DNA from: an uncultured Bacteroidales bacterium | GTDB lineage: Bacteria > Bacteroidota > Bacteroidia > Bacteroidales > UBA932 | Reading direction: 5' to 3' | Assembly (NCBI GenBank): GCA_946415475.1 | Contig: CAMKSQ010000001.1 | Location: 1-64,000, forward strand | DNA: 64,000 nucleotides | Part shown: positions 7,276 through 15,957 of the stretch, one piece after another | Numbering within the stretch: the stretch's first letter is position 1 | How the letters are laid out: the number at the start of each line of letters is the position of its first letter | Notes under the pieces: generated by a model | What the model saw: the letters and a program-made list of their open reading frames with translations, nothing else | Databases searched by the model: none | What the model was told of the DNA's origin: nothing | Position numbers and translations under genes: made by a program

Positions 7276-8322
7276 ATGAAACGAATCCTTGCCATCCTCA
7301 CCATGCTGGCCGCCCTGAGCGCCTGCCAACAGTCTGCCACCTTGTTTGTCGGAACCTATTCGGACGGGTTCTTTGCCTACGGTTTCGATTTGGATAAGGG
7401 CGATGTCCTTCCGGGGGAACCCGCCAAGGCACCCATGCCCAATCCGTCCTTCCTGGCCATTGACGGGAACAAGGTGTACGCAGTGAGCGAGATGCCGGAC
7501 AGCACGGCTTCCGTGTGGGCCTGGCGCTATGGCGGGGGCGGGTTCGAACTCCTGGGCAGCCAGCCCACCGGCCTTCCGAATGGGGGTGAGGACCCCTGCT
7601 ACGTGTCCACCGACGGCCGTTTCCTGGCAGTGGCCAACTACAGCGGCGGCTCCCTGGCTGTATATCAATTAAAGGACGATGGCGGCATCGCTCCGCTGGA
7701 CAGTCTGGTGTTCAGCAGCACGGGCGGTCTCGACCTTTCCCGGCAGGACAAACCGCATGTGCATTGCGCTCTCTTTACGCCCGATAAGCAACTGCTGTTC
7801 ACTGAGTTCAGTGCCGATGCCATCAGCTCGATGGACATTACGCCGCTGGGTGCAACCAACTTCCGGAAACGGGCCCAGTTGCCTGCGGATTTCGGCCCGC
7901 GTCATCTGCTGCTGAACGGGAACCGCCTCTACTGCATTGGCGAGCTTTCCGGCGACATCGCCGTGCTCAGTTACCCGGAAATGACCCTCCTGCAAGTGGT
8001 GAAGGCCGATGAGGTAGACGCCCGCGGCGCCGCAGACCTGCACCTGAGCCCGGACGGCAAGTATTTATACGCCAGCCTGCGTCTGCAAAACGACGGCGTG
8101 GCCATTTTCAAAGTCACAGAAGATGGCCTTCTGGAGAAAATCGCCTACCAGCAGACGGGCAGCCATCCCCGGAACTTCACGGTCCTGGAACAGTGGGTTC
8201 TGGTGGCTTGCCGGGATACGGACCAGGTGGAAATCTACCGCCGGGACAAAAAAAGCGGCAGCCTGCAGGATACAGGCCGCCGGATTCACGTTTCCAAGCC
8301 GGTATTCGTCGGGATTCAGTAA
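7276..8322 (+). CDS. Lactonase-family beta-propeller lipoprotein
   Basis: The 348-aa product has a lipoprotein signal (MKRILAILTMLAALSAC) with Cys17 as the likely lipidated residue. The rest matches the 6-phosphogluconolactonase YbhE/Pgl-type seven-bladed propeller: FVGTYSDGFFAY, GGEDPCYVSTDGRFLAVANY, PHVHCALF and GPRHLLL are family blocks. Being exported, it is unlikely to act on cytoplasmic 6-phosphogluconolactone, so the substrate is unknown. The 5-nt spacing from TATCTTTG predicts a leaderless mRNA. Its stop codon is flush with repeat copy 2. Confidence 0.85.
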   Translation: MKRILAILTMLAALSACQQSATLFVGTYSDGFFAYGFDLDKGDVLPGEPAKAPMPNPSFLAIDGNKVYAVSEMPDSTASVWAWRYGGGGFELLGSQPTGLPNGGEDPCYVSTDGRFLAVANYSGGSLAVYQLKDDGGIAPLDSLVFSSTGGLDLSRQDKPHVHCALFTPDKQLLFTEFSADAISSMDITPLGATNFRKRAQLPADFGPRHLLLNGNRLYCIGELSGDIAVLSYPEMTLLQVVKADEVDARGAADLHLSPDGKYLYASLRLQNDGVAIFKVTEDGLLEKIAYQQTGSHPRNFTVLEQWVLVACRDTDQVEIYRRDKKSGSLQDTGRRIHVSKPVFVGIQ

Positions 8323-8491
8323 TTATTTGTCCGTCGTCAAAGGTTGGCGGCAGTTCTGTCAATGGCTGGATTTTGTGACGCCAACCTTTGACAGCGGAAC
8401 GGCCTCTCGCATATTCCCAGGGCCATTTACGTGCAAAAGGCTGGTCACTTGAAAACCAACCTTTTGCAATGATGCAACCAACCTTTTGCAG
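8320..8491. repeat. Palindromic intergenic repeat, copy 2 (172 bp)
   Basis: This is an inverted copy of 4918-5111 lacking one 22-bp unit. It begins at the lactonase TAA stop and ends 7 bp from the stop codon of the convergent S9 peptidase gene. With copy 1 it brackets the recG-lactonase pair as a 3.2-kb segment with inverted ends. Confidence 0.9.
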
Positions 8492-8498
8492 AAGGGTC

Positions 8499-10715
8499 TT
8501 ACTCCGCCTTCATCCAGCGATCCAGCCAGCCAAAGTAGCTGCGGTGCCAATAGAGGGCGTTCTGGGGCTTCAGGATCCAGTGGTTCTCGTTAGGGAACAC
8601 GATGAGTTTGGACGGTACACCCATCATTTGAGCCGCATTGAAGGCAGCCATACCCTCATCCACCGGCACGCGGAAGTCCGAGCCGCCATGGATGCAGAGG
8701 ATGGGCGTGTGCCAGTTCCGCACCAGCTTGTGCGGGGAATTGGCATAGTGACGCACGGCAGCGGGCTTGTTGCTCCAGGGAGAGCCGGCCTGCTGCAGGC
8801 CGCCAAAGGTGATACCGTCACCGGCAGGACCCGTCTGGCCCTCCGTATAGGCATATTCCATGGGGATGCCGCCATTGTCCCAGTTGGGGAACCACATCTC
8901 TTCCGTGGTCATGTACATGTGCTCCTCGTTGAAAATACCCGCATGGGAAATGAAGCAGTCGTACATGTCGCCGTGAATACCGGCCAGATAATAAATGCTG
9001 TACCCGCCGTAAGAAGCGCCACAGGCAGCGACGCCACTCACATACGGTTCCGCCTTAATGTTGCGGGCAGCCGTAAGGTAATCCTGCATATTAAGGCCGA
9101 TATAGTCGCCGGAGATTTCCTCGCACCAGGGCTGGCCGAAGGCCGTGGTTCCGCGCCGGTTAGGCAGCACCACCACATAGCCCTGATGACACATGAGCAG
9201 ATAATTCCAGCGATAGCTCCAGCCCTGCGAAAGCGTTCCCTGCGGACCGCCCAGGCAAATTTCGATGGCCGGATAGGTCTTGGAGGCGTCGAACTGGGGC
9301 GGATAGAGCACCCAGGTGAGCATCTTCTCCCCGTCCACGGTATCCAGCCAGCGGGCCTCGGTCTCGTGCGAATCCAGCTGCGAAAGCAGGTGCTCGTTCT
9401 CAAAGCTGAGCTGCTTGATGGAATTATCGGTCACGGCCACCAGCTCCGTCGGGAAATCCATGGAAGCGTAGGTGGTGAGCAGCGTCCCATCCTGCGTCAC
9501 GCCAAAGGGCGAGCCAAAATCGAACCAAAGGTTATCGGCCGTAAGGCGCACGATTTCAGGCGTTTGGGAAAGCACCACGTTGAAAATACCCTGGAGGCCT
9601 TCCGCCAGCGCGGCAAAGTAGATGGACTGGCTGTCCGCCGCCCACACGGGCCCATCGGCATTGTATTTAAAGGCCGATGTCACGTCGCAAATGTCCTCCA
9701 CCACGGGATTGTCGGTCTGTCCCTCCCCTTCTTCCTCATAGCGGACCGATGCCACCATCAGGCGCACCTTGTCCGCCTCATAGCCGTCGCGCTCCATGGA
9801 AAGCCAGGCCAGCTTGCTGCCGTCCGGACTCCAGACGGGGTGCGTATCATAGCCGCCCTTGGAGGTTACCTGGGTGGTCTGGCCCGTAAGCGGGCAATAA
9901 ATATAGATACAGGTATTGGTCGAGAAAGCATATTGCTTCCCTGCCAGCTTTTTGCAGGAATAGGCGATGTACCGGCCGTCCGGGCTCCAGCAAAGGTCCG
10001 CCACATCCGGGAAGGGGCCGTTGGGCAGCTGGAAGAAGGCCTCGTCCTCTCCCAGGATGTCCATGCCTTCGCGAATGACTCCATTGCCGAGTGTAGCCAC
10101 AAAGCTGTGCGGAATGTCCGTCACCCAGTGGTCCCAGTGCCGATACATCAGGTCTTCCGTGGCATAGGCCTCCGCCTTGGAAAGCAGCGGATCGGTGTCT
10201 GCCGGGACCTCCACTGCGCTGTGAACATTGGACACGTAAATCAGTTGGGACTCGTCCGGCGAGAGGAGATAATCGTCCATGCCGGCAGGGATGTCCGAAA
10301 GCTGCGTACGCTTGCCCAGTTTGCCGTTTTTGAACGGGGCCTTGTACAACTGGCCGCCCTGCAGGAAGTATATGGCGCTGCCGTCCTGGCTCCATCGGGC
10401 CGAAGCAATGCTTTTGCCGTCCATGGTCAGTTGCGTGGGCTCACCGCCCTCCACAGGCATCACAAAGAGGTTGCGCACGCTGCGGTTCTCCGCAATGGAA
10501 GTATAGCTGACGCCATACAGGATGGTCTTTCCGTCCGGCGACAGTTGAGGGTCGCTCAGGCGCCCCAGCGAGAGCAGCAGCTCCGGGGTCATGTGCCCGC
10601 CTTCCACTTGCAGGGAGGAGGGGCCGATATACGCTTTGTCCGGTTTCATTTCCGTGTTGTTACAGGCAGCGAGGGCCAGTGCCGCAACCGCCGATGCTAA
10701 ATACTTAGTTTTCAT
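8499..10715 (-). CDS. S9 family peptidase lipoprotein (DPP5/acylaminoacyl-peptidase type)
   Basis: The 738-aa protein has a lipoprotein signal ending LAACNN, an N-terminal beta-propeller with WSQDGSAIYF-like TolB repeats, and a C-terminal alpha/beta hydrolase. The catalytic Ser lies in GASYGGYS, the Asp in HGGSDFRVP and the His in NENHWI. Such enzymes release dipeptides or acylated residues from peptides, here probably in the periplasm or at the outer membrane. Its start overlaps the end of the WYL regulator gene by 11 bp, so the two are cotranscribed and translationally coupled. Confidence 0.93.
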   Translation of the reverse strand: MKTKYLASAVAALALAACNNTEMKPDKAYIGPSSLQVEGGHMTPELLLSLGRLSDPQLSPDGKTILYGVSYTSIAENRSVRNLFVMPVEGGEPTQLTMDGKSIASARWSQDGSAIYFLQGGQLYKAPFKNGKLGKRTQLSDIPAGMDDYLLSPDESQLIYVSNVHSAVEVPADTDPLLSKAEAYATEDLMYRHWDHWVTDIPHSFVATLGNGVIREGMDILGEDEAFFQLPNGPFPDVADLCWSPDGRYIAYSCKKLAGKQYAFSTNTCIYIYCPLTGQTTQVTSKGGYDTHPVWSPDGSKLAWLSMERDGYEADKVRLMVASVRYEEEGEGQTDNPVVEDICDVTSAFKYNADGPVWAADSQSIYFAALAEGLQGIFNVVLSQTPEIVRLTADNLWFDFGSPFGVTQDGTLLTTYASMDFPTELVAVTDNSIKQLSFENEHLLSQLDSHETEARWLDTVDGEKMLTWVLYPPQFDASKTYPAIEICLGGPQGTLSQGWSYRWNYLLMCHQGYVVVLPNRRGTTAFGQPWCEEISGDYIGLNMQDYLTAARNIKAEPYVSGVAACGASYGGYSIYYLAGIHGDMYDCFISHAGIFNEEHMYMTTEEMWFPNWDNGGIPMEYAYTEGQTGPAGDGITFGGLQQAGSPWSNKPAAVRHYANSPHKLVRNWHTPILCIHGGSDFRVPVDEGMAAFNAAQMMGVPSKLIVFPNENHWILKPQNALYWHRSYFGWLDRWMKAE

Positions 10716-11613
10716 ATAATTGTAATGTTTTTTCCAAGGCTTCTTTTACCGCTTGCCGCAGACTCTCCGGTTCCAGGACTTCCAGGCCGGGACCATGCTT
10801 GCAGAGCTCCATCACCAGGTTGGGATTGGGAATGAGCCGCAGGGCAAACGTGCAGTACTCCCCTTCCTGCGACACCAGCGTCTGGCTGGGGTGCAGGGGC
10901 AGGTCCTGCAAATAGGCGGCTTCCCGCAGGGTGGTCCGGAGTTTTACCAGGACGGGTGCTTGCCCGGCCTCCGGAAGGTACATGCCGTAGCTGGCCTCGA
11001 AAGCCGTTTCTACATTGAATCCGCCCGGCATCTTGAACTTGTCACCCGTGCGCTCTATCGCCAGCAGACGGTCCAGGGCGTACACCCGCAGCATGGCGGC
11101 CTCCTCACTGTAGGCCACCAGGTACCAGCGTTTGGCGAACTCCCGCAGGGCATACGGACGGACCGTGCGGACATCGGCCTGGGCGCTTAAATACTTGCGG
11201 TAGCGGATGCGCAGCACCTCCCCTTCCAGCATGGCCTGCATGAGCACGGTAAGGTACTTTTGGCCCGATGGTACATCCTCCACGCTCACCCTTCCCCGCA
11301 GGCGTTCCTGCCCCAGCGTAAGGAGGCTGTTTACGGTGAAGGTATTGATGAGGTAATCTACCGCAGCGCGCTTATCCACAGCACTTTCCGCCGCGTCGAT
11401 TTTGTACAGGTTGGTACTCCGGTCGCAGGTGATCACGATCCCAAAAACTTCCTCTACGGCGGCACGGTGGTTCAGGAACGAACGGCGGGGGTAAGACTCC
11501 CCGAAACGGCTTTCCCAACGGCGCGAAACTTCTTTCCAGGAGAGTCCCCGCTCCCCTGCTTCCACAAAGAGTTGCACCAAAAAGACGTATTTTCCAATAA
11601 GTTCCGGTACCAT
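10705..11613 (-). CDS. WYL-domain transcriptional regulator
   Basis: The 302-aa protein has an N-terminal winged-helix-like region and a WYL domain around residues 120-190 with KRWYLVAY and YALDRLLAIE, followed by a C-terminal WCX-like extension. WYL proteins usually sense ligands, often nucleotides or nucleic acid, and regulate transcription. It precedes and overlaps the S9 peptidase gene and is divergent from gdhA. The promoter TATCTTTG at 11627-11620 lies 6 nt from its ATG, which predicts a leaderless mRNA. Its targets are unknown, but the palindrome between it and gdhA is a plausible operator. Confidence 0.9.
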   Translation of the reverse strand: MVPELIGKYVFLVQLFVEAGERGLSWKEVSRRWESRFGESYPRRSFLNHRAAVEEVFGIVITCDRSTNLYKIDAAESAVDKRAAVDYLINTFTVNSLLTLGQERLRGRVSVEDVPSGQKYLTVLMQAMLEGEVLRIRYRKYLSAQADVRTVRPYALREFAKRWYLVAYSEEAAMLRVYALDRLLAIERTGDKFKMPGGFNVETAFEASYGMYLPEAGQAPVLVKLRTTLREAAYLQDLPLHPSQTLVSQEGEYCTFALRLIPNPNLVMELCKHGPGLEVLEPESLRQAVKEALEKTLQLYEN

Positions 11614-11619
11614 AACTCA

Positions 11620-11648
11620 CAAAGATAACAAAATTTTGTGTAAATTTG
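11620..11648. promoter_or_regulatory. Divergent WYL/gdhA promoters with a central palindrome
   Basis: Minus-strand TATCTTTG (11627-11620) serves the WYL gene and plus-strand TAAATTTG (11641-11648) serves gdhA, which then has a leader of about 30 nt. Exactly between the two -7 elements is the 12-bp perfect palindrome ACAAAATTTTGT (11628-11639), well placed for a repressor to shut both promoters. Confidence 0.6.
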
Positions 11649-11683
11649 CGCCTTAATAGTAGTGTATTAAACAAGAATAAGTT

Positions 11684-13039
11684 ATGGATAATTTCACCCG
11701 CAACTACATCGAGGGCTTCATGGGCGAGGTCATTGCCCGCAACCCCGGTGAAAACGAGTTCCACCAGGCCGTGCGCGAGGTGGTGGAAAGCGTAGCCCCC
11801 TATGTGACCGAGAATCCGCAGCTCATGGACCAGAAAATCCTGGAGCGCATCGTGGAGCCGGAACGCATCGTCATTTTCCGTGTTCCCTGGATGGATGACC
11901 GTGGAGACGTACACATCAACCGCGGCTTCCGCGTGCAGAACAACAGCGCCATCGGCCCGTATAAAGGCGGCCTGCGCTTCCATCCCAGCGTGAACCTCTC
12001 CATCATGAAGTTCCTGGCGTTTGAGCAGACTTTCAAAAACGCTCTTACAACCCTTCCGATGGGCGGTGCCAAGGGTGGCAGCGACTTCAACCCGCGCGGC
12101 AAGTCAGACGCAGAGGTCATGCGTTTCTGCCAAAGCTTCATGACGGAACTGTGCCGCCATATCGGCCCTAATACGGACGTTCCTGCCGGTGACATCGGTG
12201 TAGGCGGTCGTGAGATTGGTTATCTGTTTGGCCAGTACAAGCGTCTGAGGGATGAATTTTCCGGCACCCTTACCGGTAAAGGCCAGGCCTGGGGCGGCTC
12301 CCTGCTGCGTCCGGAGGCCACCGGTTACGGTCTGTGCTACTTTACCAGCCAGATGCTGGAAACCCGCGGCCTCAGCTTCGAGGGCAAACGCGTGAACATC
12401 TCCGGCGCCGGCAACGTGGCCCAGTACACCGCACAGAAGGCCATGCGCCTGGGTGCCATCGTCCAGACCCTGTCCGACTCCGACGGCTTCATCTACGACC
12501 CGGAAGGCATCAACGAAGAGAAGATGGCTTATGTCTTCGAGCTCAAGAACCTCCGCCGCGGCCGCATCAAGGAATATGCGCAGAAGTTCCCGCAGGCCAC
12601 CTATTATCCCGGCGAGCGCCCCTGGCGTATCCCTTGCGACATCGCCCTCCCCTGCGCCACGCAGAATGAGATCGAGAAGGCCGATGCCGAAATCCTGGTC
12701 AAGAACGGTTGCGTCTGCGTAGCGGAAGGTGCCAACATGCCTTCCACCCCGGAAGCCATCCGCATCTTCCAGGGCGCCGGCCTGCTGTATTCGCCCGGTA
12801 AGGCCTCCAACGCCGGCGGCGTAGCCACCAGCGGCCTGGAGATGAGCCAGAACTCCATGCGCATGCGCTGGACCTCGGAAGAAGTGGACCAATACCTGCG
12901 CCGCATCATGCACGACATCCACGAAGCCTGCCTCAAATACGGCACCGAGGCCGATGGAAGCGTCAATTACGTCAAGGGAGCCAACCTGGCCGGCTTCATC
13001 AAGGTAGCCGCCGCGATGAGCGACCAGGGACTCGTATAA
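11684..13039 (+). CDS. gdhA: NADP-type glutamate dehydrogenase, hexameric
   Basis: This enzyme aminates 2-oxoglutarate to glutamate, the main ammonia assimilation route in many Bacteroidales. The 451-aa length fits the hexameric class I family. The substrate region GPYKGGLRFHPSV, the catalytic-lysine block PMGGAKGGSDF and the dinucleotide-binding ISGAGNVAQY are all visible. It starts a three-gene plus-strand run with a 6-nt gap to the next gene. Confidence 0.97.
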   Translation: MDNFTRNYIEGFMGEVIARNPGENEFHQAVREVVESVAPYVTENPQLMDQKILERIVEPERIVIFRVPWMDDRGDVHINRGFRVQNNSAIGPYKGGLRFHPSVNLSIMKFLAFEQTFKNALTTLPMGGAKGGSDFNPRGKSDAEVMRFCQSFMTELCRHIGPNTDVPAGDIGVGGREIGYLFGQYKRLRDEFSGTLTGKGQAWGGSLLRPEATGYGLCYFTSQMLETRGLSFEGKRVNISGAGNVAQYTAQKAMRLGAIVQTLSDSDGFIYDPEGINEEKMAYVFELKNLRRGRIKEYAQKFPQATYYPGERPWRIPCDIALPCATQNEIEKADAEILVKNGCVCVAEGANMPSTPEAIRIFQGAGLLYSPGKASNAGGVATSGLEMSQNSMRMRWTSEEVDQYLRRIMHDIHEACLKYGTEADGSVNYVKGANLAGFIKVAAAMSDQGLV

Positions 13040-13045
13040 AAGACT

Positions 13046-15955
13046 ATGAACAACACGTCCAACCTCATGGCCAAACGGATCCGCCGGATCCTGCTGGTTT
13101 GCAACAATTACGACAATTTCTCGCTGGAAGAAGACGGCCGGCTGGACATGCGTATCTCCCACGAGTACGCAGAACTGAACCTGAGCGGCCCGCCCGTCTT
13201 TGAACGGGCCTCCAGCACCCGCGAGGCCCTGGAACGCGCCCAGCAGGGAGGCCGATGGGACCTGGTGATTACGTTGTACAACGTGGGCGAAGTGGACGTG
13301 TTTGACTTTGCCGCCCGGATGAAGGCGTTCGACGCCTCCACCCCGGTGGTACTGCTCACCTCCTTCTCCAAGGAGGTTTACCGGCAACTGGAGCAGCGGG
13401 ACCTGAGCCATATCGACCATATCTTCAACTGGAACGGCAGCACGGACCTGATTATCGCCATCATCAAACTGCTGGAAGACAGCATGAATGCCCCGCAGGA
13501 CATCCTTCAGGGCGGCGTACAGTGCATTTTGCTGGTGGAAGACTCCGTCCGCTACTACTCCACCTATCTGCCGCTGCTGTACAAACTGGTCCTCCAGCAA
13601 AACGTAGCCTCCGTGCGCGACGCCCTCAACGAGGAGCAGCAGATTTTCCGCAAACGCGCCCGGCCCAAGATCCTCATGGCCACCAACTATGACGATGCCG
13701 TGCAGCTCTATAACCAGTACAAGGAGAACCTCCTGGGCGTGATTTCCGACATCGGCTTCGTGCTCCATCGACACGATAAACCGGAGCTGGAGAAACTGGA
13801 TGCCGGCGTGGACCTGTGCAAGATGATTCGCCGGGAAATCCCCAAGATGCCCATCCTTATGCAGAGTTCGCAGGAGAGCATGCGTTCCGTGGCGGAAGGC
13901 CTTCGGGCCGGTTTCCTGATGAAACGCTCCAAGACGCTTACGCATGAGCTGTCGGAGTATATCGGCCGGGAATTTGGCTTTGGCGATTTTGTCGCCACCA
14001 ATGACAAGGGGCATGAGACCGACCGCGCCCAGGACCTGCAAGGGGCCGAGGAACTCATCGCCCGGCTGCCGGAAAAGCAGCTGGAGAAGCTCAGGAGCAA
14101 GAATTACGTCTCCCGCTGGCTGCTGGCCCGCGGTATCTTCGAGGAAGGTAGCGCCCTCAAAAACACCACTTTCCCTACTACGGAAGCGTTCCGGGAAAGC
14201 GCCGTCGCGCTCATCCACGAATACCGCGTGAAACAGAGCCTGGGCGTAGTGGCCCGCTTCGATCCGGCCACCTACAACGACACCATCTGGTTCTCCCGCC
14301 TGGGAGAGGGTTCCATCGGCGGAAAAGCCCGCGGCCTGGCTTTCCTGAACCACATCCTGTACAAGTACAACCTGTACGGGGAATGGGAGGGCGTAAAGCT
14401 TTCGGTGCCGCGTACGCTGGTAATCGCCACGGAATTCTTCGACCGTTTCATTATCGACAACGGTCTGCAATACGTAATCAATGCCGATATTTCCGATGCG
14501 GAACTCCTGTCGGAGTTTGTATCGTCCAACCTGCCGGCGGAACTGATCGACGCCCTGCGCGCCTTTATCCGCGTGGTGCGGAAACCGCTCGCCGTGCGTT
14601 CATCGTCCAAACTGGAAGATTCTTATTATCAACCGTTTGCGGGCGTATACTCCACCTACATGATTCCGGCGGTGGAAAACGAAGACCAACAGCTGCGCCT
14701 GCTGGCCAAGGCCATCAAGAGCGTGTACGCCAGCGTCTATTTTGCCGCCTCGCGTGGCTATATCACCGCTACGGCCAACGTCATCTCGGAGGAAAAGATG
14801 GCCATTATCCTGCAGGAGGTGTGTGGCAGCGAGGAGCAAGGCTTCTTCTTCCCCACCCTGTCCGGCGTGGCGCGCAGCGTGAATTTCTATCCCATCGGCC
14901 ATGAAAGGTCGGAGGAAGGCATTGTGAAACTGGCTTACGGCCTGGGGAAAGCCGTTGTCGATGGCGACCAGGTGCTCCGTTTCTCCCCTGCCTACCCCAA
15001 GCACGTACTGCAAACTTCCACGCCGGAACTTTGCATGCGGGAAACCCAGCAGGAGATGTATGCGCTCAACCTGCAGCCGGAGAAATTCAAGACTTCGGTG
15101 GACGATGCCATCAACTTGGAACGCATCCCGGTGAGCGACTGCGACCGCTTTGCCTCGTTCCAGAAAGTGTGCTCCACCTACGACTACGAGAACCTGCGGA
15201 TGGTCGATTCGCCCTATGCCAAGGGACCCAAGGCCATCACCTTCGCCCACGTCCTGCGATACGGGACGTTCCCGCTGGCTCCCATCGTGCAGCGGCTACT
15301 GGATATTTGCGTAGCCGAGATGCAGGGAAGCGTGGAATTGGAATTTGCAGCAGACCTTTCAACGGGCATATTCAACGCCCTGCAAATCAGGCCAATATCG
15401 TCCGATAGTTTAAGGGCCGATGTGGACTGGAGGAACATTGATTGTTCCGGCGCGCTCATCACTTCGGAGAGCGCCCTGGGCACCGGCTGGCTGGAAGGAC
15501 TGAAAGACGTGGTATACCTGAAGGCCTCGGCCTTCGACAAAATGAAAACCCAGGAAATGGCCGAGGAACTGCGGGCGCTGAATACGGAACTGCGGGCGGC
15601 CGGCAAACAATACGTGCTGATCGGTTTTGGCCGATGGGGCTCCAGTATCCCCACCCTGGGCGTTCCGGTTGCCTGGAGCGACATTTCCGAGGCCCGCGTG
15701 CTGGTGGAATGTGCCCTGCCGGACTTCCGCGTGGACCCTTCCCAGGGCACGCACTTCTTCCAGAACCTCACTTCCTTCAATGCGGGCTATGTGAATGTGG
15801 ATCCTTACTCCCGCCGCGGCGACGCCATGGACCTTTCCGCCCTGGACGCCCTCCCGGCCGTGTACGAGACGCCCTGGCTCCGCCACGTACAGCTGCCCTC
15901 CCCCCTCACCGTCTGCGTCGACGGCCGCGAAGGCCGCGCGGTGATAAAAATTTAG
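13046..15955 (+). CDS. Receiver-like/PEP-pyruvate-binding (PPDK_N) fusion protein
   Basis: The 969-aa protein has two response-regulator-like regions and then a pyruvate phosphate dikinase N-terminal ATP-grasp domain (about 420-800: GEGSIGGKARGL, AVRSSSKLEDSYYQPFAG). Receiver 1 (about 15-150) is degenerate: the phosphoacceptor position in VITLYNV is Leu. Receiver 2 (about 158-310) keeps VEDS, a candidate phosphoacceptor Asp235 in SDIGF and Lys293 in LMKRS. I see no TSH-type phosphohistidine domain and no PEP-binding TIM barrel, so it is not a full PEP synthase. It lies between gdhA and an FAD oxidoreductase. The substrate it phosphorylates is unknown. Confidence 0.8.
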   Translation: MNNTSNLMAKRIRRILLVCNNYDNFSLEEDGRLDMRISHEYAELNLSGPPVFERASSTREALERAQQGGRWDLVITLYNVGEVDVFDFAARMKAFDASTPVVLLTSFSKEVYRQLEQRDLSHIDHIFNWNGSTDLIIAIIKLLEDSMNAPQDILQGGVQCILLVEDSVRYYSTYLPLLYKLVLQQNVASVRDALNEEQQIFRKRARPKILMATNYDDAVQLYNQYKENLLGVISDIGFVLHRHDKPELEKLDAGVDLCKMIRREIPKMPILMQSSQESMRSVAEGLRAGFLMKRSKTLTHELSEYIGREFGFGDFVATNDKGHETDRAQDLQGAEELIARLPEKQLEKLRSKNYVSRWLLARGIFEEGSALKNTTFPTTEAFRESAVALIHEYRVKQSLGVVARFDPATYNDTIWFSRLGEGSIGGKARGLAFLNHILYKYNLYGEWEGVKLSVPRTLVIATEFFDRFIIDNGLQYVINADISDAELLSEFVSSNLPAELIDALRAFIRVVRKPLAVRSSSKLEDSYYQPFAGVYSTYMIPAVENEDQQLRLLAKAIKSVYASVYFAASRGYITATANVISEEKMAIILQEVCGSEEQGFFFPTLSGVARSVNFYPIGHERSEEGIVKLAYGLGKAVVDGDQVLRFSPAYPKHVLQTSTPELCMRETQQEMYALNLQPEKFKTSVDDAINLERIPVSDCDRFASFQKVCSTYDYENLRMVDSPYAKGPKAITFAHVLRYGTFPLAPIVQRLLDICVAEMQGSVELEFAADLSTGIFNALQIRPISSDSLRADVDWRNIDCSGALITSESALGTGWLEGLKDVVYLKASAFDKMKTQEMAEELRALNTELRAAGKQYVLIGFGRWGSSIPTLGVPVAWSDISEARVLVECALPDFRVDPSQGTHFFQNLTSFNAGYVNVDPYSRRGDAMDLSALDALPAVYETPWLRHVQLPSPLTVCVDGREGRAVIKI

Positions 15956-15957
15956 CT

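Noticed and set aside
4918-8491. Composite transposon made of the inverted repeats and the two genes between them
   Set aside because: No transposase is present, the inside genes are recG and a lactonase in a normal divergent pair, and each repeat end is fitted to gene stop codons. An invertible or repeat-bracketed block is kept as the hypothesis instead.
8388-10700. 770-aa plus-strand ORF antisense to the S9 peptidase gene
   Set aside because: Its translation has no family features and is a mirror of a clear S9 peptidase in high-GC DNA; its start lies in the intergenic repeat.
12104-14470. 788-aa minus-strand ORF across gdhA and the PEP-binding gene
   Set aside because: It spans two well-supported plus-strand genes and has low-complexity His, Val and Gly-rich translation typical of an antisense shadow.
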